This document shows, piece after piece, positions 25,301 to 35,796 of a DNA stretch of 64,000 nt; the stretch's first letter is position 1, and each line of letters opens with the position of its first letter. The stretch is taken from assembly GCA_032358165.1 (NCBI GenBank), contig JAALGY010000034.1:124001-188000 (forward strand). Reading direction: 5' to 3'. The notes beneath the pieces were generated by a model, which was given only the letters and a program-made list of their open reading frames with translations, had not been told where the DNA came from and did no database searches. The position numbers and the translations under genes are program-made. This stretch comes from Diplosphaera chodatii. Its lineage: Eukaryota > Chlorophyta > Trebouxiophyceae > Prasiolales > Stichococcaceae.

Positions 25301-25722
25301 ACCGTGGACAAGATCGCGCTGCACCACTATGTGCTGAAGAGCGAGCAGGTGCACGTGCAGCTGCTGCGTCCGCAGCGAGCTGGCCGATAGCACACTGCCA
25401 TGTGGCTTGCCTGGAGGGTTCACATTCTTCTGTACAGACATCTGGTTTGCTGGTGGTGCAGGAGTTCAGAGAGAAGATGAAGCGCGGCAGGTGAGCAGAG
25501 CCCTTTGCCGTTGATTTGGATGCAAAGGAAAGTGTCTGGTTCTGGTGGCCTGGCATGACCCCAAATAAAGCAATGAGTGTGCATCGCCTTCTTAGTCGTT
25601 ACATACGAGAATGCAATTGCAGCGCGATGGGGAACCACAAGCCCTTCGAGTTCTTCACCGGCATCGACCGGGACGCCAACCTGACATGCACCGACGCAGT
25701 CGGCTGGGGACCCTACCGATGA
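22371..25722 (+). CDS. Glycosyltransferase family 92 protein, gene C
   Basis: Twelve exons: 22371-22501, 22677-23298, 23501-23555, 23766-23821, 23982-24055, 24236-24323, 24511-24602, 24746-24800, 24942-25033, 25216-25348, 25462-25490, 25623-25722; 508 residues, phases agree. Short cytosolic tail, signal anchor HTILFASVLVAGTLVTL, a long Ala/Ser/Asp-rich stem of about 180 residues in exon 2, then GT92 blocks YLAICLPVKDQQADIREWVAHH, RLYIYDTGSSPPL, RFIGFIDSDE, SVPALLQHMMSFEPFGALAVNW, VVFGSSGHKERP, IKSIVNT, MYAVNEHFQRVDGP, IALHHYVLKSEQEFREKMKRGS and the terminal GWGPYR. Exon 6 here equals exons 6 plus 7 of genes A and B, so the microexon intron is absent. The exon 2 acceptor (22676) is the least sure junction. 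Likely a Golgi type II transferase of unknown specificity. Confidence 0.88.
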
Positions 25723-26231
25723 TGTCTTCTCGTGTGGAGTCCCATGTACACTGCAGTGGTTACCGATGGAGGTGCAGCACAACTCTGCTGTGCAGAATTG
25801 TCGGCAGCAATGCAGATAGGCGTCAATGACAGCAGCTTCAACAACGATGTGGCAACCGAATGCCCACTTTCAGGTCGTCCACGCACCTGCACAGCAAGTC
25901 CCATGCAGCCTGTTCCCACCCAACCTTTGGCCAAAGGGTGATGCCTCGATTACAGCCCAGCCGATACTGCTGCTCACTCTCAATGATACACTCACCACGA
26001 GCACATGGCGGCAGCTGCTGTAGCTGCTGCTGCCAGAAAGAACGGCCCCAATTCTTCTCGCTCCTTCGAGCAGCTACATCGACCACCTAACCCTGCAGAG
26101 AGTGCAGCACGAAGACATGGGGAGCTGACGGTGGCAAGAGCACACATTAGCCAGCGCACATCATCACTTGGCACATCAGGACCTTTGTCGTCGTGGCGCG
26201 ACGGCAGCCAAATATTGCAGATGTGGGGCAC
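25723..26231. other. Intergenic between GT92 C and D1 (convergent)
   Basis: Lies between two converging 3' ends. No supported exon. Confidence 0.35.
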
Positions 26232-28671
26232 TCACGCACAGGGGCACACGCATGTCGCCGGCCACGAGAGCCCCTTGCGTGACACGAAGCTGGCTGGCTG
26301 CGGCGGCACTGGCGTCTGTAGCAGACTCCACCCGATTTGCTGCAGGTCGCCCTTGAAGATGCGGGAGCCTTTGTCATGCGCCTCCTGTATGTGGTGTGAC
26401 TGGAACACCTCCTGCACATGTTATCATCACACACATTGGCAGCTTGACTTATGCACGACTACACTGGAGCTTGCCTCTGCACGGCTTGATAGGCCATGCC
26501 CGGCCACAAGCGTGGGGTGCACGCAGCGTGCCTATACTAGGCAGGGCTCACTGTGCAGCGAGGAACACCACCCGCTGCATACGCAGCGCAGAGGTTGCGC
26601 GACCAGCGCTGCCGCCAGTCGTAGCCGAAAGGGTAGAGCCGCTTCAGCTGCGTGATTAAGGTGGTAATGATGTCAGGCCTCGAGCTGCCAGCTGCAGGGC
26701 ATTCTACACTCTTTGCGCTTGTCACAGATACGGTCTGGTCAAACTGCTCATCACATGATGCCCTCAGAAGCAAGATCAATCAAGCAGGCAGGCAGCTGAA
26801 CGGGAAGCAAACGAGGTCTGCCACCTTGTCGTAAGCCACTGTGCGCTTGCCATCTGCCGGTCTTCGGGTGCGATTGCACGCCACAAGAACGTCTGCGCCT
26901 GACAGCGAGGCAGCTTGTGGACGGCAGCTGCAGACAGACCAGAGGGTTTGCTGGCGTGACACCGAGGGTGCACGCTGCCACCTGGTCACTCTGTTGTTCG
27001 GCAGTGAGCGAGACACGGCAGCACGTTCATGCACGGAGTTGGGCAGCGTCACATGCAGGCGTACCCCTGCCAGCGAGTTGCGGTACTTCACAAACCTGGC
27101 CATCACATCCTCGTTCTCCACCTGTGTGCAGCATGAAAGCAAGCTTGGCACACGTCACCGTTGCAGACAACTCACATGCGCCACATGCTCCAGTACCTTC
27201 CTTCATTGCATTTGGTACATGTTGGTCATGCGATTGTCGACTAACGCAGTAAACCTCGATTCCACTGGCTTGTAGATTGAAACGCACACCGGGTGCTCCT
27301 GGAAGTAGTCGATGGGGTCAACCGAAAACTCGTCACGCCAGTCGCCATACTAGGTTGTTGGTCGACCGAGCTGTAGGGGCAGACTCAGCTTTTGCCCGCT
27401 CCTCCCCTGCCTTCTCAGCGGCAATGTACTGCAGGATGCAGGAGGCGCCGTTCACATCTGAATGGCAGGCTGCTCGGTGCGTGCATACGGTCGGCGCAGC
27501 TGCACAAGGGTGGACCCACTCATGATCAACACGTGCACCGACTCACCTCCTCACGTTCACGGTCCTCAGCGCTGTTGATGCTGTAGGTGCTGCTTTCGGA
27601 GATGCTGTGCGGCGCCCCCACATCCCACGTTGCGCCCTCCTGCCCAACCGCATCAGCCTGTGTGTCGCGGCAGCTCGTCACCAGGTCAAGCAGCATTGCA
27701 TGCCTTGACTTTAGGAACTGACGATTTGAGCGCTCGGCAGGATGCAGTTCTGCCTGAGACGCTGTTCCCCAGGCCACTTCACACCGACAGCCAAGAAGCC
27801 AGCCTGCATTCAAGACGTGGGATCAAGCATCAAGTCTTGAAGCAACGTTGAGCGAGCCACCCTTGCCTCATCTGCGGGCTCCTGTGTACCGCTCAGCTAT
27901 GGAAACTCCTGCGTAGTAGTGTCGAGATGAGCCATCATCAACATTGCAATTCATGCAATACTGATCCCATACTAGTATGGAGCACTGCTGAGCCCAGTGA
28001 CTGTAAGTGCTGACACATATGCATGCTCACACCCTACACAGCACACAATCGCTGTGGAGGTTTCAACTCTGACTACAGGGACATGTATGCCGCTGGCCCT
28101 GCCCCTGGCATAAAGGACCCAATGCGGATGCCGATGCTGAATGCACAGCACGTGCGGTCTGCTGCTTCTGTGGCATGACGGGAGCAAAGTACGGGGCAGC
28201 TGTTGATCTCAGGCACGGACCTGCGGGAGATAAGCGTCCGGCCTCCATATGTTGATGTCCTCCTCCGTCATGGTCACTTATGTGCAGCTGGATGGCTCAG
28301 CATCTGGTCGTCTACGCTTCTTCAGCCTGCAGGAACAACACTTGTGTGCGAGATCAACACCATTTCGTGCCTTGGTTGATGGCATGCTTCTGACAGTGCG
28401 CAGCTTCAGCTGCATGCGAAGCAGCCTTCAGCAAGCACATGACCGTGACGAGCATGGCATCCCGCTGCTGTCTAGCAACCATTCGATGCTACAAGGCGCA
28501 CGAGACGCCTACTTGGGATGTCATGCTTGCACAAGTCGTCTGAGTTGATTGCGGTTGCAGCGGTAGGTGCGGGTTGCTCACTACTCGTCGTGCAGTCCTT
28601 AGCCAATGCACCCAGAGGACGACAAGTGTGAGGACGATAGCACCGAAGTCCAGCAATGAGGCTGCCTGCAC
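26232..28671 (-). pseudogene. D1: probably decayed copy of an unrecognised membrane-protein family
   Basis: Paralog of D2 by shared exons. Pieces on the minus strand: a signal-anchor exon starting at 28671 (LLDFGAIVLTLVVLWVHWL), a possible exon near 28225-28080, then 27803-27547, 27428-27290, one near 27120-27060, 26927-26825, 26647-26552 and 26411-26232. The last two match D2 in length and phase (LKRLYPFGYDWRQRW; VFQSHHIQEAHD to stop TGA). The exon at 27428-27290 is 139 nt against 129 in D2, and 26927-26825 is 103 nt against 99; both shift frame, so DPIDYFQEHP and KRTVAYDK are out of phase with what precedes them. An assembly error or different intron ends could mimic this. Function unknown; the anchor suggests a type II secretory-pathway protein. 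Confidence 0.55.
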
Positions 28672-29614
28672 GACTTTGCAATAATTCGCGGAGTGACGGT
28701 GTGTGCACCAGCCACTCGATGCAGCTGGTTATCGGATCCCATTGGTCGGGGACCCTTTTCCTCTATTGACCCAGATGGAAATGCAAGTACTGGTGGTAGC
28801 TGGAACAGACACCTGCTAACATCATGGAGTGACATATGAATGCCAGCGCTTGTGTCTGTTATTTGTCACCCACACATCTGTAAAGTTTATCTATTGCATC
28901 TCACAGAGCATTACTTCACCCGTAGATATCTGTGCTGGCTATACTACCATGCATATGTCAACCACTGTCCGGCAGCGCCGCCGGTGTTCCATGTGTGGTG
29001 CAAAGCCAGCGCACGCAGCGGATACTGTCTGGAGATGCTGCTTTCGCTTGAGCAGCGGATGTCAGCAACATCCGCTGAGAGTATTCATGACAGCACATGT
29101 AAGCTGACGGAGCTGTTGTCTGCTGTCAAAACCTGAGCCGCTGAAACCGCTGCTATAGTACTACTACGTAGCAATCTGCAACGTCACAGTCACTGTCGTG
29201 TTCTACTGCTTCAGCACACACACACAAAGATCTTTGTAAGTGCTCAGGGCAGTAGCATACAAGCAGGCGGGTTGTTTGCATATGGCTGCACTGCAGCAAC
29301 CTCAGAGGAAGTGCGTCCGGTGCATGACTATAAAGCAATCACCGCGGTGGTGCACATGCACCAACCCCAGCCTGTGCCGACCTCTATGAGAGCTGCTACT
29401 GTAGTAATGCCCATGGGGCGGGGTCGCCTCCTGACTCGAGCCTGAGGGCTCATGTCTTGAGCGGCTACATTGCTGCATAATCCCTGCACGGGTACAGCAT
29501 GAGTTGGTCAGTACATATACATCACGGGCAATTCTGCTGTGCTGGTCAAGATCACGATGCTTCAGATGATGCGATGTAATCATGCAGATCGTAGCAAACA
29601 GAATGCAGTTGCCC
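28672..29614. other. Intergenic between D1 and D2
   Basis: 5' flank of D1 and 3' flank of D2, both leftward. ORFs present lack conserved signal. Nothing else seen. Confidence 0.35.
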
Positions 29615-31554
29615 TTACGCGATGCGGCCGGCACAAAATCCTGGCCAGAACAGGCCGTCCAGCCGGTGGTAGTTGGCCGGCTGCGGCGGGACGGGCGTCC
29701 GCAGCAGCAGGTGCCCCACAAAGCCTAGGTAGCCCACGTGGATTGGCCCAAAGAGACTGTGCTCGTGCGCTTCTTGGATGTGCTTTACCTGGAATACCTC
29801 CTGCTCGGCAGCATGGCGCAAGCTCAGTCGTGGACCTGGCAGCATGGTCGAAGGCCTACAGTGCGTGCAGCCGTGTGCTTGATGGCCTGTGCTGCCTTGC
29901 TCTTTGTTGATGATGCTCACCGTGCAACGTGGGACGTTTCCCGCTGCATGGGCTTTGCATATCTCTTCGCGCCATTGATTCCGCCATGTGGAGTTGAAAG
30001 GGTACAGCCGCTTGAGCTGCAGTGTATGGTGAAACAACACTAGCATGGACGACTGCTGGAGGGATATTTCTGTGATGAATACTTTTCTGTCAGACAATCT
30101 GTCAGCTTGGTACGCACATGAAACGCACGGCTGGCATCAACTGCACAGCTGGGTTCGAAACTGTACCTTGTCGTATGCCACAGTGCGTTGGCCATTGATT
30201 CGTCGATTGAAGTAGCCACACGCCTCCCAAGCCTCTGAGCCCGACAAGCAGCTGGTCGGGGGCAGCTGCAGCACGCAAATAGAGTTTGCATGACCCAGTT
30301 GCAACTTTTCGCGTTGTTGACTCAACGCATTTACATGGCTGGCTGCGCCTGAGCTGCAGCCGTTCGTGCGAGCCTTTAGCGCGCTTCCAAAACCACACAG
30401 GCAAGCTCGTTGCGCTTAGGACGCACCTCGTCAACTGCGCTGCGATACTTCTGAAAAGTCTCCAGTGCATACTGGTTGTTGTTGCACTGTGAGCAGGCAG
30501 CATGGCAATAAGCTCACACAGCATTGCCATTTGTGAGCCTGCAACATGACTCGCTTAACGCTTGCATGCATCGTGACATGAGCTGTGTGCATGTGCATTG
30601 TCCTCGTCGCAACAGCCACTGCGCAGCACATAATACACATGCATTTGCACCGGATTCTCTCGAAAGTAGTCGATAGGGTCCATGTCGTTGATGAGGGGTG
30701 CAGCGTATTCAAAGGACTCCGGGTGGGCCTCATACTCTGCCCACGCAGCTTCCTCCTCAGCTTGCTGCCTCTCGATGCACTGCAGGCCGCGGCACGCACA
30801 TCATCAGCAGATCACCATATCGTATATCATGAAAACTTTGTTTAGGGTTCACTATATAAGCAACAAAAATTTTATTTTTAGATATTCTGATTTTTTTTGA
30901 ATACGTCATCAGGACGCCCAAAATACGACAGAGACAGAGTCGCAGACCTGAGGCCGTGATCTGAAGATCACTACATACCTGACTACACACAACGACACAA
31001 GATGACAGCATCATGGCTGGTGCGTGGCTGGCCGAGGCGCCAGCTGAGGTTAGTGGTTTTTTAAAAAACCTCTGCAGGTGCTGACCGACCTCTTGCATCA
31101 GACGCTCGTCATCGCTGGTGTACTCTGTGATGTGGCTGCTGCTGCGGGAAATTGGCTGCGGCGCCGTGACATCCCAGTCCTGTGCTATGCTGTCAGTCTG
31201 GCTGGCATCGCCGTCAGCCTGTATAGTGCAGCGGATGGTACATATGGTGTATGGCGTCAGCCTGGCGCTCAGATGATCGCACTGCACTGTGCCATTCAGA
31301 GCTGGCTGCATACCGTCGACGTGCAGCATGCACACAGCACAGGCCGTCTGTTTGCTCGCAGACTGCGGCAGGTACGACCGAACCTGCTGGAGTAGGTCCT
31401 GCTGCGGCACCCAACCTTGCTGCGGGTCATCACCCAGCTGCAGCTGCCCCTGCATGTAGTCCTCTAGAGCCTCTGCATCCTGCGTGAGGGTATGCACATG
31501 CATCCTGAGCAGCTTTATGTTGTGGATGCAGGCTGAGGGGTTGTTAATCGTCAT
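29615..31554 (-). CDS. D2: unrecognised family, apparently intact copy
   Basis: Exons on the minus strand: 31479-31090 (or starting at the Met at 31554), 30779-30651, 30471-30427, 30265-30167, 30016-29921, 29800-29615; all junctions are phase 0, giving 314 residues plus an unresolved N-terminus. I do not recognise the family. Conserved with D1: DPIDYF(R/Q)E(N/H)P, KYR, LP(P/S)TSCL, (Q/K)RTVAYDK, LKRLYPF followed by WR, AHAAGNVPRCT, EVFQ with HIQEAH, and TPVPPQPA near the C-terminus. Cysteines recur, as in luminal proteins, and D1 has an N-terminal membrane anchor; D2 should have one upstream of 31479, but none was found. The setting inside a GT92 array hints at glycan biology, which is inference only. 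Confidence 0.6.
30838..30900. other. AT-rich island in D2 intron 1
   Basis: About 60 bp of A/T-dominated sequence beginning with TTTAGGGTTC, in otherwise GC-rich surroundings. Confidence 0.5.
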
Positions 31555-32303
31555 CAGATGATGTCAAGACTGCGCAGCTTCACAAGTGTGAGCAGCCGCC
31601 TCCAACTGCTCCCAACAGTTAGCCCTGGCGTCCTGCTGTGGCTACTTATATTCGGCAAGCAGGAAACAGAGCGTCCTCAAAGCACACCTGGGTCGTTGAT
31701 GCCGTTCTCAAGCACATCGTCAGTACAGGGGATCCTGCGATCTGCTGCTGGCTGCGCTGGATCGACACTCCACAGCAGCAGGCGTTCAAACAGGGCTGTC
31801 AGCTTTCAGGCCGTACTTTCGCTTGCAGGTATGATTGCGAGGAGGCCGGTGGAATGTTGCAAACTGCGGAGTGACGGCATGTGCAGCAAATGTCGTCTTG
31901 ACTCGGGGCAGGTTGATGGGAGATCCAGTCCCGATGGTGGTGGGGCCCTTTCAATCCAGACATACAACTCACAGCACAACACTGATGTTAGCAGGCACCC
32001 TGTGTGTCACTTCGCAAGTAAGCAGGTGCCGACTTAAGCTGTGCTCAGACATGCAACCTTGCTGGAAAGAAGGATTTGCCAATGCAGCTGCCGTCGCTTT
32101 ATTTGGGGCATGCCCGGTGACAACTTACACATGCGGCAGCGCTGCGACCGCGACATATGGCGCACTTGAAGACACACACACTGGTGGTCACTCACGATAA
32201 CAACTGTTCACTGACGAGACCAACCAGGGTGCTGCCGTCAAAACACCTGCCCCTACGTGGCTGCCAAGGACATACACACGAACTCTACAAACAGCAATGG
32301 CCA
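31555..32303. other. Intergenic or 5' region of D2, 3' flank of GT92 E
   Basis: TTACA at 32125-32129 reads TGTAA on the minus strand, a plausible poly(A) signal for GT92 E. The missing first exon of D2 may lie here, but no membrane-anchor exon was found. Confidence 0.35.
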
Positions 32304-35068
32304 TCACAGGAAGAGTCTCGAAGGCAATCCATCCACACAGGTTTCGGTGGCCCTGCTGTCGATATAGGCAGCGAAGCCTGGACCGCGGGTGATGCCGGAA
32401 GCGCTGCCCCGCTGCAGCTTCTCTTCAAACTCCTGTTGCACAAGACATGTAGCTGAGATGCTTGTAGATCGTTTCGGTTTAAACAACCAATCAAAAGGGC
32501 ATGGACACCGAGTTTGGACACTGTGCAGCTGTGCTGACGTCTTCAGTGGCACAACTTACTGTTGGATGCAACTCCTCTAGCATGCCGCACAGGAACTGTC
32601 ATGAGTCACACAGCCCCATGTGCCGTGCCCCGTGCTGGGTGAGCAGAGGGTAGAGACGCGCACAGTCTGCATTTGCTACCTGCTTGCTGCGCGTGATGTA
32701 GTGGTTGACGGCGATCCAGCGCGCCGTCTGCGGGTCGGACCCCTCGCCGTCCACCCGCTGGAAGCGCTCATTGACGGCGTACATGGAGGCGTTGTACGCA
32801 AAGTGGTGCGCGCTGCATGCAGACAGGGACCAACAGCATCAGGTGCAGGCCCAGCCTGCCAGAAAGTGGTCGCCAGCAAACCAGCCACACAATACAACCG
32901 TGCGTCAACATAATCAAGGATTTAAACTGGAGCGGCATTTGAACATGCACGAGAGGTACCAGGTTCAAAAACAAAGTCAGCAGTCGACTGCAGAGTTTGT
33001 TGCTTCCCTCGTCATCTGCTGTGCTGGTACCTCAGGGAAACTGAGTATGGCTGGGCACGAACCCACAACAGTTCACGAACATGTAGTTGAGCTGGAATAT
33101 ACTATGCCTTGAGTGTATGTGCTCACCTGAGGCAGTGCGTCGCAAAGCGGGTGTTGACGATGGACTTGATGAGCCGCCCATTGACATCGCCGTTCACTGG
33201 TACGCACTTCGTGTATGCCTGCAGTGCCCAAGCAGACATCGTGTCTCTCATGCTTGACATATATATATATACTACCCGGTGCGAAGTGCCATAAACACCC
33301 TGTGTCATCATGTTTTGTTCAGGCTGTTCGAACATCGAGTGCACAGCGTTCACAAGTGTTCTTCACCATAGGAAAGCACAGACACATGGGATGATACAGA
33401 AGACACCCGTGTAGTGCAATCTGCTGGATGACATTGGTGTTTTCAGCTCGGGTCATCTGCTGTTTGTAGAGGCATCTGCTCTCTATGCTTGTGTACGTAC
33501 ATGGGTGCCAGTGCGTCAGCAAACTGAGAGCTCACGCATTTCTGGAGGTCGTCCAGTTTGGCACTAGGTATGCTGGTGCATTAAAAAGTTAAAAGTTAAA
33601 CTAAAAATTTCACTGCTTTGTAGGTAAAGTTTTTTGGCAAATTATTTAATTAGACATTGTTTAAGCAGCAAAATAAAATAATCTAAGCAGAATGAGCAAA
33701 TTATTTGATAGCACCTGCAGCATGCCGCCCTTGGGCTTGTGCGCGTGGCCGGACGTGCCGAACAGGCGCCAGTGCGCCACCAGGCCGCCAAAGCCGTCGA
33801 ACTGCCGAAAGTGGCGAAGCAGCCCCGGCAGCGTGCCGCCACCAGGCGCGGCCGCCGTCAGCACCAGGAACTGCATGCAAGGGTTAGGGTTTAGGGAGGT
33901 TAGGGAGTTAAGGAAGTTTGGGGAGTCATGATGTCATGAGTCTCTACTGTCCCAGTGTTATGAAAGACTGTAGATGGGAATGCTACTGCTGGTCAACTGC
34001 TGGTCAACCGAAAGTCAGTCTTCTAATTTTATTATCTCATGGCGGTGGCAGACAATTGTGTGTCAGTCACTGCGTCAACGCATGTGTTGAGCTGACATGC
34101 CCCACCTCGTCCACGTCGATGAAGGCCATGAAGCGGTGCTCGGGGCCGTGGCGCCTCAGGCAGTCGTCGTACATGTCCATCTGCGGGTAGTGCAGCGGCA
34201 CCTGACTGTGCACGTGCAAACGACTCCAGTCAGCAGCAGAGGTAGCGACCATCGATGAATTTGGCGGTACTCGCCAGATGATTGGTGTGCACATTTGTTG
34301 CGTCACAGGGTGGCCGCAGAAGTCTGACGTACAACAGTGCTGTGCATGTGCAGCCCAGATTAACCGCCACCTACCGTGTGACGCGTGAGGTGAAGTTGCC
34401 GGGGTCCCACCAGGTGTAGTGCACCCGCCCTGCAGCGATGTGGCCGGCCAGCACCCCCCGCAGCGGCGGGCTGCTGCCGTGGTCGTTGATGTACACTGTG
34501 CCTGCGATCATGGCTGCTTCCTGTTGACGAAGGGCGTGTTTGAATGAGCATACAGTGCACATGGCGTACGATACTATGCTGGTCCCTGTATCATCGGCCT
34601 GGAAACACGCAGGCACGATGAGCAGCCTAGCCAAAGTCGCACTTGCTATCAGAACGCACCGATACCCATGTCAAAATGATGCTGCAGCCACTCCTCGATG
34701 TAGTCGTGTTCATCCTGCATGAAATGGAAGCTGATCGATGCATCATGGTGCGTGTTTCAAGTCATGAAGTGAGGACATCCATGCGTGGCTCAGCGTCAAA
34801 GTCATTTCATGTAAAGTCAGCCCACCTTCACTGCAGCGCAGATGGCCACGAAGTTAGCATCTGTGGCGGCGATAGCCTGCTGCACCGCATGGTCGGGTCT
34901 GGTGCCGACCCTGCCACTGCCGTCACTGCCGCCGCGGGCGACAATACTCAAGCGCGGCATGCGCAGACAGGCCGTCGACCATGCTGCACCCGTGAGGAAG
35001 CTGATGGCACACAGCGCCAGCACCGTCAGCGGGCGGCAGCGCAGTGCCATGTCGTCCGCTGGCCACAT
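32304..35068 (-). CDS. Glycosyltransferase family 92 protein, gene E (intron-poor paralog)
   Basis: Eight exons on the minus strand: 35068 or 35050 to 34826, 34714-34660, 34501-34375, 34205-34106, 33870-33715, 33218-33127, 32812-32680, 32432-32304; phases agree (338 residues from the Met at 35050). Signal anchor RPLTVLALCAISFLTGAAWS lies close to the start, followed by a stem shorter than in A-C. GT92 blocks: FVAICAAVKDEHDYIEEWLQHH, VYINDHGSSPPLRG, RFMAFIDVDE (DxD-like), LVAHWRLFGTSGHAHKPKGGMLQ, AYTKC, IKSIVNTRF, MYAVNERFQRVDGEG, IAVNHYITRSKQEFEEKLQRGS. It lacks four introns found in paralogs A and/or C. The opposite orientation and greater divergence suggest an older duplicate. The intron before the exon at 33870 contains a (TTTAGGG)-like tract and an AT-rich island. 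Confidence 0.88.
33565..33705. other. AT-rich island in GT92 E intron
   Basis: About 130 bp of A/T-dominated sequence between exons 33870-33715 and 33218-33127, adjoining the donor site. No ORF. Confidence 0.55.
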
Positions 35069-35796
35069 GCATGCAGCATTGGCTGCGGTCAAGGCAGCAC
35101 TGGCGGGCACGGTGCTTATCACCAGGAAGCTGCTGTCCTGCGAGTACTGTAGGAAAGTGTAATCAAGCTTCAGTTCGAACGGTTTCTGACATAATTGTTG
35201 AACTTCGTGAATATGAAGTGCTATATCTGCGAAGTATCATGTGGACGAACGAACTGTAGCAAACTCCTATGAAAGCTGTGCTTTGGTCACGACATATGCA
35301 TGCCGAGCTACGGGGAGCAATCCAATGCTATTGAAGCATCCTCGTGGGTGCTCTGATGTGTACTCGCACGCTTGCATGCAGGCAGGCCTCGGCACATCCG
35401 AGGCTGAGTTGGCATGATCTGCACCTGCTGCGTGATGTGCGTTCATGCTGTAGAGAGAGAGTTGCAGAGTGAGAACATGCTGCAGCTGTTTCAATACTAT
35501 CATACCGCAGCCTCTCGCCGAGCAGCACGTTGCGTTGTGCTGATCAAATTATCTGCTCCTCAGCTCAGAGCACCTGCTGCAGGCTTGAACCGCATTCACA
35601 GGCCCACAATGCTGCATGCCCGGGCCACGAACCCTTCAGAAGCCTGATGTGAGCTGCTGCGCTGCTCACGACGCCATCCGCATGCACTACTGCCACCCCG
35701 CAGCCTGCATGTCATGCGGCCGCAACCTGCAGGAACAGTCCATCTGTAATGGTCACGCTCATCAAAGCTTGACACCTGCTGTCATGTGTGTTTCAG
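35069..35796. other. Divergent promoter region between GT92 E and the glucosidase-II-beta-like gene
   Basis: Should hold both promoters and the unresolved first exon of the rightward gene. No convincing start exon was found. Confidence 0.35.

Noticed and set aside
31558..32037. Plus-strand ORF with a hydrophobic segment (VSPGVLLWLLIFG)
   Set aside because: No conserved motif and no consistent partner exons; it lies in the 5' region of leftward gene D2.
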